Source: Desulfitobacterium dehalogenans ATCC 51507
GTDB taxonomy: Bacteria > Bacillota > Desulfitobacteriia > Desulfitobacteriales > Desulfitobacteriaceae
Direction of reading: 5' to 3'
Length of the DNA: 64,000 nt
NCBI RefSeq assembly: GCF_000243155.2
Contig: NC_018017.1
Location: 3,720,001-3,784,000 of the forward strand
Shown piece after piece: positions 36,448 through 45,838 of this stretch; positions within the stretch are counted from its first letter, which is position 1, and every line of letters begins with the position of its first letter. Below the pieces are notes generated by a model that worked only from the letters and a program-made list of their open reading frames with translations, made no database searches and was not told the DNA's origin. The translations under genes were made by a program, and so were the position numbers.

Positions 36448-36476
36448 ATTATATCCATCAGAAGCACTCATGTCAA
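36448..36476 (-). promoter_or_regulatory. Consensus promoter of valS
   Basis: Minus strand TTGACA (36471-36476), 17-bp spacer, TATAAT (36448-36453); both hexamers match the sigma-A consensus fully. Confidence 0.9.
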
Positions 36477-36479
36477 AGA

Positions 36480-36843
36480 AAACCCCAAAAGTACGGCGTT
36501 CGCGCTTGTCTCACAGCTAAGATTATACATCTTAAAACTCTCCGGATGCACTCTGCATTACGAATCTAGATACCTATGTGCTAAAAGTCATTAACTATTA
36601 ACAAAACCAGTACTCCACAATTACAAAAACCTATGATACAATAGAGACGATTAAATTTTCCAATAATTCCAATCCACTTTTTCCCTTTCTCTTTTCTATA
36701 ACCTCGCTGTATACTAATAGTGAAAGAATCCTACATCTTCTCAATTCCTTTCATATCATTTTTGGCAGTACCTTCGGCACTTGTATTTTATTGTAATAAT
36801 TCCTGAATTTTTCGTGGCAAAATTCATGTAAAGGAGGCATTAA
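36480..36843. other. Intergenic region between valS and the chemoreceptor gene
   Basis: AT-rich divergent spacer. The only firm element is the AAAGGAGG ribosome binding site at 36831-36838 before the plus-strand gene. TATACT at 36710 and ATACAAT at 36638 are possible -10 boxes without good -35 partners; no sigma-D-type box was seen. Confidence 0.5.
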
Positions 36844-38181
36844 ATGAACAGTTTTTTAGACAGAATAAGCGAGTTCTTCTTTAAGCATTCCAGCATAGTA
36901 CGCTGGTGGTTTAACTTATCCGTATCGGCAAAGCTCAGCCTGGCCTTCGGCATTAATGCTTTGATTACTCTTTTAGCCGGCGGGGTTGTGTACTTTATGG
37001 TTAAGACAGGGGCCAACCTGGAGCAAAACATCACTATATATCTAGTTCTACTTGTTATAGCAGGACTTATAATCTTTGTTTACGGACTTTACATATCTTA
37101 CTTAATAGCAACTCCACTACGCCACGGTGTACAATTCGCTGAAAAAATGGCTCAAGGAGACCTTACTGCAACCCTATACAGCATGGGACAGGAAGATGAA
37201 CTGGGGGCCCTCTGTAAATCTCTGAATCAAATGGCTGAGAATTTTCGTTCCTTGGTCGGAGACATCACCCATAGCGCCGACGTTTTTGCCGAATCTTCTC
37301 AGGTTCTGTCCACTCAATCGGGAGGGACCAGTGAATCAGCTCAACTAGTTTCATCCTCCATCCATCAAGTGGCATCCGGATCTCAGACACAAGCCAATAG
37401 CGTCCAAAATATCATGAGCTCCATCCAATCCATGGCCCATGGCATTCGTCAGATTGAAGAGCATATTAATCTTGCGGATCAATCTTCAAGACAGTCTTTA
37501 CAGCTTGCTCAGGACGGAGATACCGCCATGACCATGGTCAATCTTCAGATGGGACATATTCACGACTCTGTGGATAACACAGGACAGATCATCACCGCCC
37601 TTGGTGAAAAATCCACCGTCATAGGCTCCATCGTGGAAACTATCAAAGCCATATCGGATCAAACCAACCTTTTAGCACTGAATGCAGCCATCGAGGCTGC
37701 ACGGGCCGGAGAACACGGTCGGGGCTTCAGTGTTGTCGCTGAAGAGGTTCGGAAGCTAGCTGAACAATCCACCCTATCCAGTGCCCAAATCGAAACCATC
37801 ATTTTCGATATCAAGACCAGCCTTGACGAAGCTATCACCAGTATGAATTCGGAAAAAGAAGTGGTTCAAAGCGGAGCCAATGCCATTCAAAATGCACAAC
37901 AGGCCTTCACACGGATTAAGGAAAGCACTCAAATCCTGAGTGAGCAGATCCAAGAGATTTCTGCCCTATCCAGTGGCATAACTCAAAGTTCAGATATCAT
38001 CGCCCATGAGGTAACCCAAGTTGCCGCTATCTGTCAAGAGACCACCGCTCAGACAGAGGAAGTAGCCAGCAGCAGCTCTGAGCAAATGCTAGCCATGCAA
38101 GAGATCAACGCTTCTGCTCAAGAACTTTCAAAGACGGCTCAAGAGCTCCAACATGCAGCTCGCAAATTCATCCTAAATTAA
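36844..38181 (+). CDS. Methyl-accepting chemotaxis protein without an external sensor domain
   Basis: 445 residues. A short N-terminus, two membrane spans (about 31-54 and 64-88) joined by fewer than ten residues, a HAMP domain (about 88-140) and the cytoplasmic signalling domain with the tip [34 protein letters not shown] near residues 280-310. There is no extracellular ligand domain, so any signal must be sensed within the membrane, in the cytoplasm or through a partner. Glutamine/serine-rich coiled coil follows to the end. Alone on the plus strand, with its own terminator. Confidence 0.95.
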   Translation: MNSFLDRISEFFFKHSSIVRWWFNLSVSAKLSLAFGINALITLLAGGVVYFMVKTGANLEQNITIYLVLLVIAGLIIFVYGLYISYLIATPLRHGVQFAEKMAQGDLTATLYSMGQEDELGALCKSLNQMAENFRSLVGDITHSADVFAESSQVLSTQSGGTSESAQLVSSSIHQVASGSQTQANSVQNIMSSIQSMAHGIRQIEEHINLADQSSRQSLQLAQDGDTAMTMVNLQMGHIHDSVDNTGQIITALGEKSTVIGSIVETIKAISDQTNLLALNAAIEAARAGEHGRGFSVVAEEVRKLAEQSTLSSAQIETIIFDIKTSLDEAITSMNSEKEVVQSGANAIQNAQQAFTRIKESTQILSEQIQEISALSSGITQSSDIIAHEVTQVAAICQETTAQTEEVASSSSEQMLAMQEINASAQELSKTAQELQHAARKFILN

Positions 38182-38192
38182 CACCAAAGACT

Positions 38193-38230
38193 AACTGAGA
38201 CAAGGGATTCCTTGTCTCAGTTTTTTATTT
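38193..38230 (+). terminator. Terminator after the chemoreceptor gene
   Basis: CTGAGACAAGG-GATT-CCTTGTCTCAG followed by TTTTTTATTTT. Also lies just past the convergent gene's stop, but has only a weak T tract in that direction. Confidence 0.92.
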
Positions 38231-38233
38231 TGC

Positions 38234-39634
38234 TCACCACGCTCTTGGAACTCCGGTTATCTCTGCTGTCCAATCATCCAACGCCACCAGATCATTAGGC
38301 CCAAGATCATGTATGGACTTCTTACCCAGAGCCCTGACTCCCTCTTCCATCTCAAGCATAAACGACTGAATAACATTCACTACACTTTGAGCAGCTAAAT
38401 CCACATTCAATTGTTCCTTATATTTGGAGTTATAATAAACAAGCTGTGTCAAAGGCTCCCAAGGCATAACTTTGCCGATTTGTCTATGCACCAACGCAAA
38501 CAATGGGACTGTGCCCAGGTTGACAGCATCTGCACCTAAAGCAATCGCCTTCAAGCATTTACCCGGAGTATCATATCCTCCTGATGCAATCAGGCTGACC
38601 TCCCCCCTTACCCCCTGCTCCATAAGATAGCGTTGAGCCCGTACAAGATTGTAAATACTGGGCATACCAAAATCGTCGGTGATCGTAGGAGAAGACGCCG
38701 CAGTCCCACCTTGCGCCCCACCGATACAAATCACATCAAAGCCGGCCTCAATAGCTACAGCCAGATCCGCCTCCAATCTTCCTCCACCCATAATTTTGAT
38801 TCCGATGGGTTTACCACCGACCTCATTGCGCAGTTCCTGAACATAGCGCGGCCAATCCGACGGAGAGCTAATCCCCGGCAGATTGGCATATCCCTTTAGG
38901 GAAGCAACCGGTGATACTTTCATGAGCTTCTGAGCTTTTCCCTTGATTTCCTGGGGAGACAGGGTATGAGCTCCGAGTCGTGAACCTTGACCCATTTGCA
39001 CCTCAATCATATCTGCTTCAGCTATCCCCTGGGGATTTCTGCCGTAGTCATAGCGGCTTATCTGCCAAATGAATTTACCCGCAGCCTTTCTTTCCTCAAC
39101 AAGAAAGGGACCTTCTCCGGAATTGGTGGCTGTGCCACACTCATTAGCCGCTTTAGCCAAAGCAACTTTTGCCTCTTCACTTAAGGCGACACCATAGCCC
39201 ATTCCCCCAATTAACAAAGGAATGGACAAATGCATAGGTTTTTCCGCCCTGGGTCCCAGGGTAACCGCCGAATCAATGGGAACATCGCTTTCCACAGGCA
39301 GTCTGACCAATTGAGCCGGTATAAACATTAGGTTATCAAAATTATTATAGGGTTTAGGACTTCCCAGAGGACGGCCGATCAATTTTCCTTCCTCCGCTCT
39401 AAGAGCGATTTCAAGGATATTTTGGACTGATGTCCTCCGCACAGCGCTCCAGAGTTCCATAAGATTCTCAGAATATTTGTCCTCCATCAAACGCCTAACG
39501 ATGAGGTCAAAAATTCTCTGCACCCCAGTTCGAAAAAAACGCTTTCCTAAGAAGAAAAAAATAAATCCTAAAAGCAGCCAACCTAAAAAGCTGACCGCTA
39601 GCCCAAGGGTAAAAAAGAAAAGGGTATTTTCCAC
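38234..39634 (-). CDS. FMN-binding glutamate-synthase-like protein
   Basis: 466 residues. A hydrophobic N-terminal segment (about 5-30) anchors a domain like the FMN barrel of glutamate synthase: LLIGGMGYGVALSEEAKVALAKAA, GIKIMGGGRLEADLAVAIEAGFDVICIGGAQGGTAASSP and LGADAVNLGTVPLFAL. The amidotransferase and FeS cysteine parts of true GltB are not visible, so ammonia- or glutamine-dependent glutamate synthesis cannot be assumed; such stand-alone proteins are common in anaerobes and mostly untested. GTG 39634 follows GAGGAATG. Confidence 0.88.
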   Translation of the reverse strand: MENTLFFFTLGLAVSFLGWLLLGFIFFFLGKRFFRTGVQRIFDLIVRRLMEDKYSENLMELWSAVRRTSVQNILEIALRAEEGKLIGRPLGSPKPYNNFDNLMFIPAQLVRLPVESDVPIDSAVTLGPRAEKPMHLSIPLLIGGMGYGVALSEEAKVALAKAANECGTATNSGEGPFLVEERKAAGKFIWQISRYDYGRNPQGIAEADMIEVQMGQGSRLGAHTLSPQEIKGKAQKLMKVSPVASLKGYANLPGISSPSDWPRYVQELRNEVGGKPIGIKIMGGGRLEADLAVAIEAGFDVICIGGAQGGTAASSPTITDDFGMPSIYNLVRAQRYLMEQGVRGEVSLIASGGYDTPGKCLKAIALGADAVNLGTVPLFALVHRQIGKVMPWEPLTQLVYYNSKYKEQLNVDLAAQSVVNVIQSFMLEMEEGVRALGKKSIHDLGPNDLVALDDWTAEITGVPRAW

Positions 39635-39734
39635 AAGACCATTCCTCTACTCATGCCGGTACTCCATCTCAAAGACTATCCTTACCGCACAGTTTCTAAT
39701 AATCTATAGTTTATTACCCTTGTCAGATTCTATA

Positions 39735-40520
39735 CTAAAGAACCTCTTCTTCCCACCATGCTTTACGGCAACTGGAAGAAGATTTATTTTTTTCTCCCCG
39801 CAGCCAATCTTCCCACTCATCCTCATCTGAACCGGCTTCCCTGTCAAAGCTTAATCCTAGCTGTTTGGGAAGTTTGCCTTTCCTACTCCGCTCTTGCTCC
39901 TCTTCCCACAAATCCATATCCGGTTTTTGCTTTTCTCCCCATCGACTCTCTTTCCTGGCTCTATTCCCCTTGACAATCGGTTCCTCATAAGACGCCTCCC
40001 AATCTTCCCCAAGCAAATCATCCCAATCATTTCCATGGTCATCCTCATCTCTATAAGTCCGGGAATAATCATAAGAGCCTCTGTAAATCTCACCGCTGCT
40101 ATAAGCTCCTCTGCTGCTGTAACTATTACCCCATGAAGATACATTCGGGTTCCTCCAACCGGCCGGGCGAGAGGACTTACCTCCACTGCCCGCTCCGAAA
40201 GCACCCGAAAGAATACCGATCAACCCTCCTTCAGCCAATACCTGAATAACTCCCCAGGCCCTTAACTCCAAAAAAAGGGCCACCAAAATCACGCAAAACA
40301 AGACATACCCTAAACCAGAAACTCCGCCAAGGACCCATTGTCCACTTTCTCTTCCCGTCACATATCCTGCAGCGATACAGCTTGCTACCAATCCAATGTC
40401 CACCAAAGTCCCTGTGGATAATCCACCGACCTCCAGGGCTGTCCAAATCAACCCCGCAAATAAAGTTATAACGGTCACACCCAGAGCGGCACTAATTCCT
40501 TTGAGAATCGAATTGCCCAT
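39735..40520 (-). CDS. TIGR04086-like membrane protein with a charged low-complexity tail
   Basis: 261 residues. The first 115 form about four membrane helices, ending in GGLIGILSGAFGAGSGG, in the manner of TIGR04086/YrzE proteins of spore formers. From about residue 117 the protein turns into a Ser/Tyr/Gly-rich stretch (SSWGNSYSSRGAYSSGEIY) and then a strongly charged Asp/Glu/Arg/Lys/Trp part (DEDDHGNDWDDLLGEDWE, DEDEWEDWLRGEKN), probably disordered. Function unknown. ATG 40520 follows GGGAGC. Confidence 0.7.
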   Translation of the reverse strand: MGNSILKGISAALGVTVITLFAGLIWTALEVGGLSTGTLVDIGLVASCIAAGYVTGRESGQWVLGGVSGLGYVLFCVILVALFLELRAWGVIQVLAEGGLIGILSGAFGAGSGGKSSRPAGWRNPNVSSWGNSYSSRGAYSSGEIYRGSYDYSRTYRDEDDHGNDWDDLLGEDWEASYEEPIVKGNRARKESRWGEKQKPDMDLWEEEQERSRKGKLPKQLGLSFDREAGSDEDEWEDWLRGEKNKSSSSCRKAWWEEEVL

Positions 40521-40687
40521 GAGCCTTTCGCTCCCTTCTCTTCGTTTACATCATATCTATGATGGACCTGTCCTCTTTATACCTGAATACACCATCCAGA
40601 GAAATTATTGGTGTTTTTTGTCATCAACTTTTTCTCCCATCCAATCCTCCTTAAGAATATAGTGATTAACAGAAAGGGGGAATCTCC

Positions 40688-41377
40688 ATGGACTATACCC
40701 GTTATGTTGTACAACCTGGGGACAGTATCTATAAAATCGCTAATGCCTATAAAATCGAAATGTCCGATATCATCAATCTCAACCATCTTAAACATCCTGA
40801 TCGCATCTATCCCGGTCAAGTCCTTCTACTCCCCACTTATGAGTTTAAGGATACAGTGCCTGGAGAAATATCTGAGCCCAACTTTACTTATGCTATGTGG
40901 TTATTCGATATCTATGCCGGAAAAGATTCTGAACTCTCGGCAGTTACGACTTACCTATATCAAGCTGCCATCCTGGATCGGCCCGAGTTTGATGAGCTCC
41001 TACGCCCCATTGCCTATGACGAACTCCGCCACCTTGAGCAGTTGGCTTGGTGCATTCGCTTTTTAGGGGTGGATCCCCGTTATGGATCCTTCAGCAAAGG
41101 ACGTTGGTTTGACTGGCGTTCCCGTTATCTTAATTACTCCACAGAGCTTTGTGATATTCTAGACTATAACATGAAGGACGAAGCTGCTGCCGTAAAGCAT
41201 TACACAGATTTGGCACGAAAAATCCCCCTGCCTGAAATCCAAACTATCCTCCTTCAATTAGCTGCGGACGAAGAACGCCACTATCAGTGTTTAGCCCAAG
41301 CAAAAATGCAGTTCTGCGGGTGTGAGTCTTCACAAACCCTTCCCTTCAATGAAGGGGGAAGCGGAGAAGCGTTATGA
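40688..41377 (+). CDS. LysM domain fused to a ferritin-like diiron domain
   Basis: 229 residues. Residues 5-51 form a LysM module (YVVQPGDSIYKIANAYKIEMSDIINLNHL...GQVLLLP). From about residue 68 a four-helix ferritin-like domain follows, with the metal-binding series ELSAVTTYLY, DELRHLEQLAW (ExxH), KDEAAAVKHY and DEERHYQCL (ExxH), the layout of rubrerythrin/manganese-catalase-like domains. There is no signal peptide, so LysM-guided placement on cortex or spore-coat peptidoglycan, as for Bacillus SafA or SpoVID, is a reasonable idea. AGAAAGGGGG lies before the ATG. Its last 32 bp overlap the end of the convergent antiporter gene. Confidence 0.85.
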   Translation: MDYTRYVVQPGDSIYKIANAYKIEMSDIINLNHLKHPDRIYPGQVLLLPTYEFKDTVPGEISEPNFTYAMWLFDIYAGKDSELSAVTTYLYQAAILDRPEFDELLRPIAYDELRHLEQLAWCIRFLGVDPRYGSFSKGRWFDWRSRYLNYSTELCDILDYNMKDEAAAVKHYTDLARKIPLPEIQTILLQLAADEERHYQCLAQAKMQFCGCESSQTLPFNEGGSGEAL

Positions 41378-42341
41378 TAAAGAGTAAATAAAACCCGCCT
41401 CCCATCATAAGATGGAGAGGACAAAGCGTACCCCGCCGACGCAAGGTGGTGTAGATAAACAATCCAGAACCAAGGGCCAGGATGGCGCTCCATAAAGCTA
41501 AAGGCTCCAGCTGCCAGGTTGTTAAGGCAATACCTAAGGCTGGAATAGTGGAGCTTTGAAAAACCATGGCTCCGGTGATATTTCCTAAGGCCAAAGTATC
41601 TTTTCCTCTCTTTAACCAGATGACACTATTAAATTTCTCAGGCAGCTCAGTAGCGACAGGAGTAATGATTAAGGATAGCACAAGGGCAGGAATTCCCGTA
41701 GCTTGAGCAACCGATTGAACCGCATCCACAAAAGCATGAGCCCCTGCCACCATCCCTGAAAGGGCAAACATCAGTTGGGTTAAAATAATGACCAGGGAAG
41801 GGTTCGTCTTGCGTTGGGCAAAGTAAAGAGGTGCCAAATGGCCGTGGTCTTCAGTTCCGAGACTGTTGCGCACAGTTTTTATGACATAGCTGATATAAAG
41901 CAGAAGTAAAAGGGCGGCTACAGCAAGCTTCAGCTCTCTGGCGGGCAAGAAAGAGGCGAATATAGCCAAACTATAGACCAAAAGAAAAAAAGAAAGATCC
42001 CGTTTAATAACCGCTGTATTAATGAACAAGGGCTTGTTATTACGTCGAAAAATAAGAACCGCTGCACCTGAAATGAAAAAAGCCAGGGTGATCAACATGA
42101 AAGGAGCACCTAAAATGGCTCCGATACCCACTTCAGCAGCATCTCCTCCTCCCATTCCCAAAAAAGCGATGATGGGAACCATAGTCTCCGGCAAAGCAGT
42201 CCCTACAGCAGCCAGCACACTCCCTACCGCCCCTGCCCCGAGATGGAGACGTTTTCCCAACCACTCCACACCATTGGTAAACACTTCGGCCGACATTAAG
42301 ATAATCCCCAGACCGATTAATAACATCACTAAATCACTCAA
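41346..42341 (-). CDS. Sodium/calcium exchanger family membrane antiporter (CaCA)
   Basis: 331 residues, about ten membrane spans with the two inverted alpha repeats: AAVGTALPETMVPIIAF in the first half and TPVATELPEKFNSVIWLKRGKDTLALGNITGAMVFQSS in the second, each with the ion-binding acidic residue. Probably exports Ca2+ or another cation against Na+ or H+. TTG 42341 follows AGGAGC. The end overlaps the LysM/ferritin gene by 32 bp, tail to tail. Confidence 0.9.
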   Translation of the reverse strand: MSDLVMLLIGLGIILMSAEVFTNGVEWLGKRLHLGAGAVGSVLAAVGTALPETMVPIIAFLGMGGGDAAEVGIGAILGAPFMLITLAFFISGAAVLIFRRNNKPLFINTAVIKRDLSFFLLVYSLAIFASFLPARELKLAVAALLLLLYISYVIKTVRNSLGTEDHGHLAPLYFAQRKTNPSLVIILTQLMFALSGMVAGAHAFVDAVQSVAQATGIPALVLSLIITPVATELPEKFNSVIWLKRGKDTLALGNITGAMVFQSSTIPALGIALTTWQLEPLALWSAILALGSGLFIYTTLRRRGTLCPLHLMMGGGFYLLFIITLLRFPLH

Positions 42342-42461
42342 AAGGCTTCCGCTCCTTACATACGCTTTTGGGATTACCGTGGAGGGTAATCGATCCCAAT
42401 AATGTATATTCGGAGAGAAGCCTTCTCATTATCAATAACACTCATATACTATAAAACATTT

Positions 42462-43103
42462 TTAGATATCTTGTTGCCGGTCTTCTGCCTCGTCATACTC
42501 TTCTGTTCCATCATCCATAGAGAGAATCTCTTCGACTGCTTCATGAAGCTCAGGAACTCCCAGGCCTGTCTCAGCAGAGTAGGTAATGATCATATGCCAA
42601 TCAGGAATATGCAACGCTTTAGCAATTTGACTCAGGTGCTTTCCCCATTGTCCTTTGGAGATTTTGTCCGCTTTGGTGGCCACCACGAGCACCGGAATAC
42701 CCCGATTCCGTAAAAATGCATGCATCTCCTGATCTTCAACACTGGGGACGTGACGAATATCCACCACTTGAATTACGGCTCTCAGATTCTCCCGTCGGGA
42801 GAAGTACTCTTCCATCATCTTGCCCCAATTCGCTTTGATTTCTTTGGAGACTTTGGCATATCCGTACCCCGGTAAATCCACAAAGGACCACTCATCATTG
42901 ATGCGGTAAAAATTAAGCATTTGGGTCTTGCCCGGAGTGTTCCCCGTACGAGCGAGATTCCTCCGGTTGATAAATTTATTAATCAATGAAGACTTGCCCA
43001 CATTAGAGCGACCTGCTAAAGCAATCTCAGGTCCGGTCAACTCCGGGTACCCTTTAATATCCACTGCAGAAGTAACAAATTCCGCCTTGCGAATAGTAAT
43101 CAC
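42462..43103 (-). CDS. ysxC: Ribosome biogenesis GTPase YsxC/EngB
   Basis: 50S assembly GTPase. 213 residues with G1 GRSNVGKSSLINK, G3 DLPGYGYA and G4 ATKADK. The frame opens with ATG at 43109, one base after GGAAGGAGT, while GTG at 43103 has 7-nt spacing and gives MITIRKAEFVTSAV, the expected N-terminus. Ends the tig-clpX-lonB-lon-ysxC series. The C-terminal tail (DDGTEEYDEAEDRQQDI) is acidic. Confidence 0.95.
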   Translation of the reverse strand: MITIRKAEFVTSAVDIKGYPELTGPEIALAGRSNVGKSSLINKFINRRNLARTGNTPGKTQMLNFYRINDEWSFVDLPGYGYAKVSKEIKANWGKMMEEYFSRRENLRAVIQVVDIRHVPSVEDQEMHAFLRNRGIPVLVVATKADKISKGQWGKHLSQIAKALHIPDWHMIITYSAETGLGVPELHEAVEEILSMDDGTEEYDEAEDRQQDI

Positions 43104-43291
43104 ACACATACTCCTTCCGGGACCAAGGGGTCAGGTCAAAAGGTCCCGCTTTATATTCACACACAACAGCAGTCAGGGAAATGAGACAAGGGCTCACTCC
43201 CTTGTCCCACCCTTTTTGCCTTATAATTTTTATCAATTTTTCTTTGTGACCTTAGATAAAACAAGGCCTCAATCTCTCCCCATGCTCCACA

Positions 43292-45706
43292 CTAGGAGAT
43301 AGGGCGGTCCTCAGGAGTAGGGTCGGGAGGAATATCTCCCTGCCCAAACATCGGGAAGCGATTCATGGAGCTTAAGTATTCTTCAGATTCCGCTACCGGG
43401 AGAAGGGCGATCTTGATAACATCCTCCATCCGACTGACAAAATGGAATTCCAGCTCCTTGCGCACATTTTCCGGGACTTCTTCTAAGTCCTTGCTATTTT
43501 GCTCAGGCAAGATAACCTGTTTGATTCCTGCCCGGTGAGCGGCAAGAACTTTTTCCTTCACTCCACCGATAGGGAGAACATTGCCCCTCAGGGTGATTTC
43601 ACCGGTCATGGCTAAATCGGAAGGCACTGCTCGTTTGGCTAAAGCTGAAGCCATAGCCGTAGCCATTGTAATTCCTGCGGATGGACCATCCTTAGGAATC
43701 GCTCCTTCAGGAACGTGAATATGAAGATCGGTCTTTTCATAGAAATCATCCGGAATACCCAGCTCGCGGGAATGGGAGCGGACAAAGGTCCGGCCTGCAT
43801 AAGCCGATTCCTTCATCACATCCCCTAGCTTACCGGTTAAGGTCAGCTGACCTTTTCCGGGCAGAGGAATCACCTCGATGGTTAAAACATCTCCGCCCAC
43901 TTCCGTATAGGCCAGCCCTGTGGCTGCGCCAATTTCCGGTTTAAGCCTGGCTTTTTCGAACTGATAACGGGATGCTCCCAGAAGCTCTTCCAGTATCTCC
44001 TCCGTCAGTTCCACCGCCTTCCATTCCTTTTTCACGACCCGGGTCGCTACTTTACGGCACAGGTTGGCGATTTGACGCTCAAGGTTACGCACTCCCGATT
44101 CCCGCGTATAGCCTTGAACAATCTTTAAGATAACCCTGTCACCAAGCTCAAGTTGGCTAGCTTTTAAGCCGTGGGCTTTCATCTGCTTAGGTACAAGATA
44201 TCGTTTGGCGATGTTGACCTTCTCATCCTCTGTATAACCACTTAAGGAGATAACCTCCATCCGGTCCAAAAGGGGCCTGGGAATAGTGTATAAAGAATTG
44301 GCCGTCATGATAAACAAAGTATGAGATAAATCATAAGGTAAATCCAAATAATGATCGGAGAAACTGAAATTCTGCTCAGGGTCTAGAACCTCCAGCAATG
44401 CCGCCGCCGGATCGCCCCGGAAATCCGAAGCCATCTTATCGATTTCGTCCAGCAGAAAGACTGGATTGGCAGTCCCCGCCGTTCTCATTCCCTGAATAAT
44501 CCGTCCGGGAAGAGCACCAATATAAGTCCGTCTGTGTCCACGAATCTCTGCTTCATCCCGGACACCGCCCAAAGACATACGCACAAATTTCCGATCCAAA
44601 GCACGGGCTACGGATTTAGCCAGGGAAGTTTTCCCTACTCCCGGCGGTCCCACAAAACAAATAATTGGGCTTTTCATCTTGGGCGTCAGCTTGCGAATGG
44701 CTAAGAACTCGAGAATCCGCTCCTTGATCTTTTCCAGACCATAATGGTCCTCATTCAGTATTTTTTCCGCCCGCTTAATATCTGTTTTATCCTTGCTCAT
44801 GTTCGTCCAGGGAAGAGCCAGAATCCAATCCAAATAGGTACGTACTACTGTCCCTTCCGAGGAAGCCTGGGGCATTTTTTCCAGTCGATCGATTTCCTTT
44901 AAAGCCCGCTCTTCCACTTCTTCCGGAAGCTTGGCCTGAGCGACCTTTTCCCGGTATTCCTCGACTTCGGCCTGCTTTTCATCCTTATCTCCCAATTCCT
45001 TCTGAATAGCCTTCATCTGCTCCCGGAGATAGTATTCCTTCTGAGTTTTTTCCATCTGCTTGCGCACCCGCAGACCAATGCGGCGCTCCAGTTCCAGAAT
45101 CTCATTTTCCCGCATGATGATTTCTGCCAATCGCTCCAGCCGTTCAGCAACCTCCAGAGATTCCAGGATAGCCTGCTTATCTCCCAGCTTAAGATTCAGA
45201 TGGCTTGCCACAATATCCGCCAAACGCCCAGGATCATTGACCCCCAGAACCGTTCCCAGAGTTTCCTGGGGAACTTTTTTACTGAGCTTGGCATACTCTT
45301 CAAACTGGTGTATCACCCCATGGGTCAGAGCATCGATTTCCGGGGTGATCTCTTGGACCCCCTCTTCCGCTTCTTCGACCCGAACTTTAAAATAAGGTTC
45401 ATCCGTTATGAACTCAAGAATTTTTCCCCGGTTCTTTCCTTCCACGAGGATACGCATGGTTCCCCCAGGCAGCTTCAAAAGCTGCTTAATCTCAGCTAAA
45501 GTACCGATGGTATGGATGTCGTCAGGATTAGGAGAATCAATCTCAGTCTCTTTCTGAGCAGACAACAAAATGAGCCGCTCATCCATCATGGCTTGTTCAA
45601 TGGCTGCCATAGACCGCTCCCGCCCCACATCTAAATGAATGACCATATATGGAAAGACTAAAATCCCCCTCAAGGGGAGCAATGGTAATTCTCTCTCTTT
45701 GCTCAT
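43292..45706 (-). CDS. lon: ATP-dependent protease Lon (LonA)
   Basis: Degrades damaged and regulatory proteins. 804 residues: N-terminal substrate domain (1-200), coiled coil, AAA+ module with Walker [10 protein letters not shown] near residue 355 and Walker [11 protein letters not shown], and a C-terminal Ser-Lys protease domain with PKDGPSAGI (catalytic Ser near 675) and the Lys in [13 protein letters not shown] 45706 follows AGGGAGG. The tail runs about 30 residues past the protease core. Confidence 0.97.
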   Translation of the reverse strand: MSKERELPLLPLRGILVFPYMVIHLDVGRERSMAAIEQAMMDERLILLSAQKETEIDSPNPDDIHTIGTLAEIKQLLKLPGGTMRILVEGKNRGKILEFITDEPYFKVRVEEAEEGVQEITPEIDALTHGVIHQFEEYAKLSKKVPQETLGTVLGVNDPGRLADIVASHLNLKLGDKQAILESLEVAERLERLAEIIMRENEILELERRIGLRVRKQMEKTQKEYYLREQMKAIQKELGDKDEKQAEVEEYREKVAQAKLPEEVEERALKEIDRLEKMPQASSEGTVVRTYLDWILALPWTNMSKDKTDIKRAEKILNEDHYGLEKIKERILEFLAIRKLTPKMKSPIICFVGPPGVGKTSLAKSVARALDRKFVRMSLGGVRDEAEIRGHRRTYIGALPGRIIQGMRTAGTANPVFLLDEIDKMASDFRGDPAAALLEVLDPEQNFSFSDHYLDLPYDLSHTLFIMTANSLYTIPRPLLDRMEVISLSGYTEDEKVNIAKRYLVPKQMKAHGLKASQLELGDRVILKIVQGYTRESGVRNLERQIANLCRKVATRVVKKEWKAVELTEEILEELLGASRYQFEKARLKPEIGAATGLAYTEVGGDVLTIEVIPLPGKGQLTLTGKLGDVMKESAYAGRTFVRSHSRELGIPDDFYEKTDLHIHVPEGAIPKDGPSAGITMATAMASALAKRAVPSDLAMTGEITLRGNVLPIGGVKEKVLAAHRAGIKQVILPEQNSKDLEEVPENVRKELEFHFVSRMEDVIKIALLPVAESEEYLSSMNRFPMFGQGDIPPDPTPEDRPIS

Positions 45707-45791
45707 ATAATTTCCTCCCTAAAGAAAACCCTGCTTTTATTATTTTACCCGATGATACGTTTAGGCAAAGCTTCATTCATTCTGGTAGTGC

Positions 45792-45819
45792 GAAAAAAGC
45801 ACACTATCGTTAGTGTGCC
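45792..45819 (-). terminator. Terminator between lonB and lon
   Basis: Minus strand GCACACTA-ACGA-TAGTGTGC followed by TTTTTT. lon therefore has its own promoter or depends on read-through. Confidence 0.88.
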
Positions 45820-45838
45820 ATTCTCCCTTAGATATATT

